From NCBI RefSeq assembly GCF_028769735.1, contig NC_088174.1:1509501-1573500 (forward strand): a stretch of 64,000 nt of DNA, written 5' to 3'. Source of the stretch: Zonotrichia leucophrys gambelii. Lineage: Eukaryota; Chordata; Aves; Passeriformes; Passerellidae. The position numbers and the translations under genes were made by a program. Positions 54,106 through 64,000 of the stretch are shown here, in pieces. The first letter of the stretch is position 1, and every line of letters begins with the position of its first letter. Under the pieces are notes generated by a model, which searched no databases, was not told the DNA's origin, and saw only the letters and a program-made list of their open reading frames with translations.

Positions 54106-55499
54106 TGTGATGGAATGGAGTGGACGGATGTGGGGAGGGACGCGGGACGGACTGACCACCTCTCCTGGCTGTCTCTAAGCCCACTGTGGGGTGAAGAAAA
54201 CTTAGCACTTAACCTCCTGCAAGTCCTGCCCAACTTTGGCCTATACTTCAGGGATTACATGGAAAAGTACTTTAAAGCCAGACAGTTTGGCACCTATTTT
54301 TAGGTATCATTGAGCAAAACACTCTCCAACATCTGCTCATCAGTCAGCTCTCCCTTCTCTGAGCAAACCTGACGGGATGAGCAGAAGGAAGATGACATTG
54401 TTTTATGTAACAGAAATAAATTTACTGGAAAAACTCTGCAGCAGCCTCCTCTGCTGCGTGTTATGGATGAATCCTCAGTCTCCTTTTCCTGTCTGGTGCT
54501 GGAAACCACCTTCAAACACACAGAAAGGATGAGGCTTGGGAACTCCTCACATTCCTTTATTCTCCCTGTGCTTTCAGAGGTGCCTGCACAGAAATGTGCT
54601 GCTTCAGCTCCTCCAGACACGTGATTCCAGAGAAATGATGAAGCAGCACAGGGAGGGTGGGAATAGTGAGGATGGGAATTGCAGCCAATGGCAGCCCCGA
54701 GGCTGGGAGACATTCCTGTGTTCAGGAGGGGAGGGATGTCACGGAGCACAGGGAGGGGACACTGCCCCATGGGCACAGGGAGGGATTTTTCCTGGCTTTT
54801 TCCTTGGGTTTTTTCCCAGGCTGTTCTGAGATCATCAGTTAAACAGAAAAATCTGCCTGGAGAGATGCTCTGTGTCATTTCTCCCCAGTCTGGATTTTGG
54901 TTTGCCCTGTGACCATCCCACAGCGTGGGAAGCGTGCTCCCATTCCTTGTGGCCTTGGAAAATCAGAGGGGAAACCCAGGGAAATGAGTCATCAAGGAGC
55001 TCCTGGGGGAAGAGAGACCTAGATCAGGAAGTGTAGAAGGTGTTCCATAACCCAAACTTCTCAGCTGAAAAGCCAGGAAATTCAGGGTGACTGCAGCTGA
55101 AGCTGAGCTGCACATGGCAGAGGTTGGGTCCAGGCCAGGTCGGCCAGAGTTGCATTTCTCATTCATGTTTGAAGTTGTCCCTGCCAGGAACCACATGGTG
55201 AGGCTGAAGGACAGTTCATTGCAGGGTTCCAGTGTTCATTGTGGCCCAGCAGCTGCATGTCACCAGCTGGCAGTGTGACTAAGCATCCCGAGTTCCCAAA
55301 TTTAGCCATTCCACTGGAGCTGCTGGCGCTTTCTTCCCTTCATTTTTCCCCCTTCCTATGTAATAAAGGCAAGCAAAGTAAGCACAGTCATCTCCTGATG
55401 ACCCCTGTGTTGTTTCTTTCTAGTCAGGATGCTGCTAAATAGACCAGGCCAGTTGCAACATCTGAGATTTGGCCTTGCAAAGTTTCTAGTCTAAATCAT

Positions 55500-55560
55500 T
55501 CTGGTTGGACTTGATAATCCTAAAGGTCTTTTCCAACATTAAAAATTCTGTGATTCAGTG
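55500..55560 (+). mobile_element. CR1 LINE 3' end
   Basis: TCTGGTTGGACTTGATAATC, CTAAAGGTCTTTTCCAACAT and ATTCTGTGATTCAGTG are the CR1 3' terminus and tail. Confidence 0.88.
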
Positions 55561-55852
55561 ATGATCATCCTGACAGGTGAAGTGTGGGAGGATGAGGGGA
55601 TTTGCTCAGAACCTTCCCACCCTCCAGCATATCAGCTGCAAACTTGTTGGGGGTGCACTCCATCAGCCATCCAGGTGGTTGATAAAGATACTAAACAGAA
55701 CTTGCTGATGGAACTAAACTGCTTCCTTGTCCTGATTACTGGGCTGAAAGGAGAAATCAGAGCAGGCTCAAACAGCCCCTCACAGCTTTCTGTGGAGGCT
55801 GAGCCACTGGAATGATGGGGAGGCAGCAGTGCTTGTAGGAGACCTGGGTAGG

Positions 55853-60345
<4,493 letters not shown>

Positions 60346-62639
60346 TTGTCCCTGTGACATCCTAGATAAACAGGAGCGGGACAAAGGGTTAGCAGACAGT
60401 TCAGTCTTCTCCAAGCAGCAATTCTCGATGGAGACACACTCAGCTCTGTTCTAATCAGACATGTGAACTAATTACCCTTGGATGTACTTTCTGATGCTAC
60501 CAGTTACACTGGAAAAATTACCTAATTAGCATTCAGTGGTCTGAGAGGCTCCTTCCCTGCTCCCAGGGAGACCCTGGGCACACAGTGAGCACAGGGCCAG
60601 GGTCTGCAGCTGGAGCCTCATGTGGGGAGAGCTCCAAACCTGCTCAGCTTCTCAGCCCAGTCCCATCCATGGTTTTGCTGTGGAGTTTGGGTTCAGAGGA
60701 GCACCTGCAGTTTGATTGCTTCCCAAAATTTCCAGCATCTCTTTTGCTGCTGCTGAGGACAATCAGCCTGGCTGCCTGACAGTGTGAATCAGGAGCAGTG
60801 CCTGTGATACCACTTGGGATTTACTGCTGTGAAAATAAGGTGAAAGAAAAATCAGGCCCTGTGAGAGCAGATTTGTTCCTGCCCTGCCAATTTTCTTACT
60901 TTTTCCAAAACCCATTTAAAAGCAAGTGAGAATAGAAAAGAGCAGAGATGTTTCAGAAACTTCTGCAAGTGTTTGATGGCTTGTTTTTCCCAGGCCCAGA
61001 GCAGAAGTGTGATGGGAGCAGAGATGCATTGATCTGCTTTGACCTGACCCACAAGTCTGAGGGACTCAGGGTAGCCCCAAATCACCAATTTGCACAAGCC
61101 TTTGGCTTCAGATCCAATTCCTGCTTTTCCAAAGACCAAATCAAACTTGGAATGGACTCATGGGAACCTCGGGGTATCAGAAGGCAGCTCTGGGATCCCA
61201 CAGGTTTTGGGTTTCCCCTTCAGCAGCCACAGGAGGACCCACAGCCCTGGCTGGGAGCTCAGATGTGGCTTCCCACCAGCAGGGTGTTTCAAATGACCCT
61301 CTGTGAGTTATTTGGGAGCCACAGCAAAGGGGATGTGGGCAGTGTGATAACACCAGGGTTGGGTTATTTTGGGAGCACATTCCTGTTCCCTTAGGGGTGT
61401 TCTAAACTCACCATGTTGTTAAGGAATCACAGAGTCGTGTTCTGAGGAGCCCTGGGAGCAGCACTTGGGTGGCTCTGTGCCACTGGATTGCCATGGACAC
61501 TCCATGTCTCTGTTCCTCTGTGCTCTGGGAAGGGAGGGCAGGGGGAGGTTTGCTCACCTTGCATTGGGAGGAGTAACCCCTGAAGCTCTGACAGCACAGG
61601 GGAGAAACCTGTGGCTGCACAGTGGTGCCACATCCCAGCCCTGGAGTGAGGCAGAACATGGGAAAACACAGGATCCCAGGGAAAGCAGGGATGTGAGCTT
61701 CATCTAACAGAGGAACATGTCCTCTTTTCTTTTTTGCCTTCCTTTTCACTGCCACCACACCTGCAGAGCTGTGGATTTTCCCTGCAGCAGGTCAGGACAG
61801 TGCTGAATCCAGCATCCAGAGCAGGCTCCCCAGAGATAGCACGTGATGCTTGGCAAGGATCTAGGCTTGGATTCTGATGGAGCACTGGGAAGTGGCCACT
61901 GCAGCCCCAACAGAATTGACAAACCATTTATTTGCCTTCATCTCATGGTTAATGGGATCCTATTATTGCCTCATGGCCAAATGCTCTGCTCCTGTTGTCT
62001 TTTTCTTCTAAGTTTTTGCCAGCTCTGCCACAGACATGGGCTGGGAGCCCAAAAAGTTCAGTCCTGAGCCTTTTCTTCATTACAGCATGACAGGAAAACA
62101 TTGCTGGGGTTTTCTCCCTGGAATTAGGGAATTAGCATTCCCAAGATGAGCAGCTGGCACCGTCCCACTCTGCATAGAGGCAGGATGGGCTGAGCTCAGA
62201 GCCTCCCTCCTGTCTGCAGCCTGGTTCCTTTGAATTTTTCACAAAGCCACATCTGTTCACCTCTTAAAGATCCACTCCAGCTTAATATTAATTAAATATA
62301 GGAAGGTCCTAAGTGCAGCTTGCTGGAATTTTGAGCATTCCCAGAGCAGAAGGGAGCTGGAGTTGGGAATGTAGGAACATGCGTTCACTCAGCTCATTTT
62401 ACATGAGGAGACTCTGCCAGGGAGTGCCCTCCCTTCTGGGCATGAGCATCACTGCTGGGAGATCATTGGTGACTGTCTGTAAACCCTGCACCTCTCCCTG
62501 CCTCCCCAGATTATCCCTGATTCCCTAAAGAGCTCATGGATGTTCTCCAGGCCACCCTGATGCCCCCCTGGCACAGCTCCTTTCCTGCCTCGCACAACCA
62601 GCACTGCCTTCACACAGATGCTCACACAAAGGGAGGCAC

Positions 62640-62810
62640 AAGAAGTTCTTCATTGTGTAGCACGATCCCTTCCATCCCTGGCAGTGCCCAAGGCTGGGTT
62701 GGATGGGGCTTGGAGCACCTGGGACAGTGGAAAGTGTCCCTGCCCATGGCAGGGGGTGCAGCTGAAAGGGCTTTAAGGTCCGTCCTCACCCAGACCTCTC
62801 TGTGATGGAT
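62640..62810 (+). mobile_element. CR1 LINE 3' fragment
   Basis: It reads AGAAGTTCTTCATTGTGTAG, CCTGGCAGTGCCCAAGGCTG, GGTTGGATGGGGCTTGGAGC, GGGCTTTAAGGTCCGTCCTC and CTCTGTGATGG, a 5'-truncated plus-strand CR1 about 1 kb before exon 6. Confidence 0.88.
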
Positions 62811-63635
62811 AGGATTTATCAGGCAGCCCATCCTCTATTTTCCTTTATTTTGCTGAAGGCCCAGTCCTGCTGTCCTGGAATTTGTGAGATTGCTTTTAAC
62901 CACACCTAGAATTTTGACATTAGAATTAAAGAAGAAATGAAAACTCAGCTCAAGATTTCACCTGAGCAAGGATAAACAATATTTTATTTATCCTTGAGCA
63001 AATAATACTTTTTGTATATCATAGTGTGCTTGTTTCTTAGTATTTATCCTGTTGGGAACACATGGAGGGGGGATCTAATTCCCAGTATTCACCCCTCTTT
63101 TAGCTGTCACCAGCACAATCCTTAGCAATAATCAATAAAGCCATTCCCCTTGCAGCTGCCCAAGATGGCAGTTTTTCTCATTAGTCAGCAATCAATAGCA
63201 GCCCTTAAGTTAATAATACATTGTGGTGGTGTTGTGGCAGCTGGCCTTGCCTGTCTCCCCAGTGGAAATGAACGTTGCAGCTCCTTGGAATAGAAGAGCA
63301 GGCACAGGGCAGGAATCAATGGCATTGATTTCAGCATCACTTTTTGAAAAGACTGATCATCATCCTCAGCGGCCCTGGCAGGAGCCTGTTCTCACTCTGT
63401 GTTACTGCACTCACAGGGCTGTGCAGGCTAAAAAAAATATAAGGGTTGCTTGATTTGCTCACCTGAAATCTGCAGTGAGAGTGAATTCCATGGGGTGACT
63501 GCTCTGGGAGGGGCTTGGAAGGTGCTCTGGCCTTTGTCTAAATGTTCATTTTAAACCAGAAAAATCCATGCCCAAAGACAGAGGCTGTAAAAGTGTTCAG
63601 CCTGTCTTTAGAATGCTCTTCACTGGGCTCCTTGA

Positions 63636-63992
<357 letters not shown>

Positions 63993-64000
63993 TAACCCTG

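Noticed and set aside
54091..54303. Short + frame ending GLYFRDYMEKYFKARQFG, looking more protein-like than its surroundings
   Set aside because: It begins inside the GGAT array, has no convincing acceptor or donor, and matches no family I know.

Overview
This window is vertebrate nuclear DNA from a bird, most likely a passerine. The grounds are short 3' ends of CR1 retroposons on both strands, solo LTRs of types I recognise from songbird genomes, and GC3-rich coding exons set in short, satellite-rich introns. It carries part of one recognisable protein gene, ARHGEF9 (collybistin), on the + strand. Five consecutive coding exons are visible: 41059-41238, 51477-51668, 56658-56837, 59176-59408 and 63857-63986. 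Together they total 915 nt, or 305 codons in one continuous frame with GT/AG borders and intron phases 0, 0, 0 and 2. They encode the SH3 domain, the linker and most of the catalytic DH (RhoGEF) domain. The very short first coding exon lies upstream. The rest of DH, the PH domain and the C-terminus lie beyond the right edge.

Layout. Positions 1-41058 are intron 1 or 5' flank of ARHGEF9. I found no coding exon there, only CR1 fragments, five LTR-type insertions, two large GGAT/ATCC tetranucleotide arrays, a 45-bp-class minisatellite, a 33-bp triplicate and a perfect RFX X-box palindrome. Intron 2 (41239-51476) holds a 30-unit GTGTGACAC-type minisatellite, a CR1 and smaller tandem repeats. Intron 3 (51669-56657) opens with two extra copies of the end of exon 3 including its splice donor. 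It also contains a third GGAT array and an LTR that ends only about 110 bp before exon 4. Intron 4 (56838-59175) holds one CR1 fragment. Intron 5 (59409-63856) begins with a roughly 38-bp minisatellite of about 22 units rich in acceptor-like motifs, and has a CR1 near its end.

Collybistin is a brain-enriched Cdc42-type GEF and adaptor. It brings gephyrin to inhibitory postsynaptic membranes together with neuroligin-2 and GABA-A receptors. Its SH3 exon is alternatively used in mammals. No other protein gene, tRNA, rRNA or CRISPR was seen. The long open frames over the satellites are repeat artefacts. The most interesting signals concern splicing: the triplicated exon 3 donor, and the open, acceptor-rich satellite directly after exon 5.
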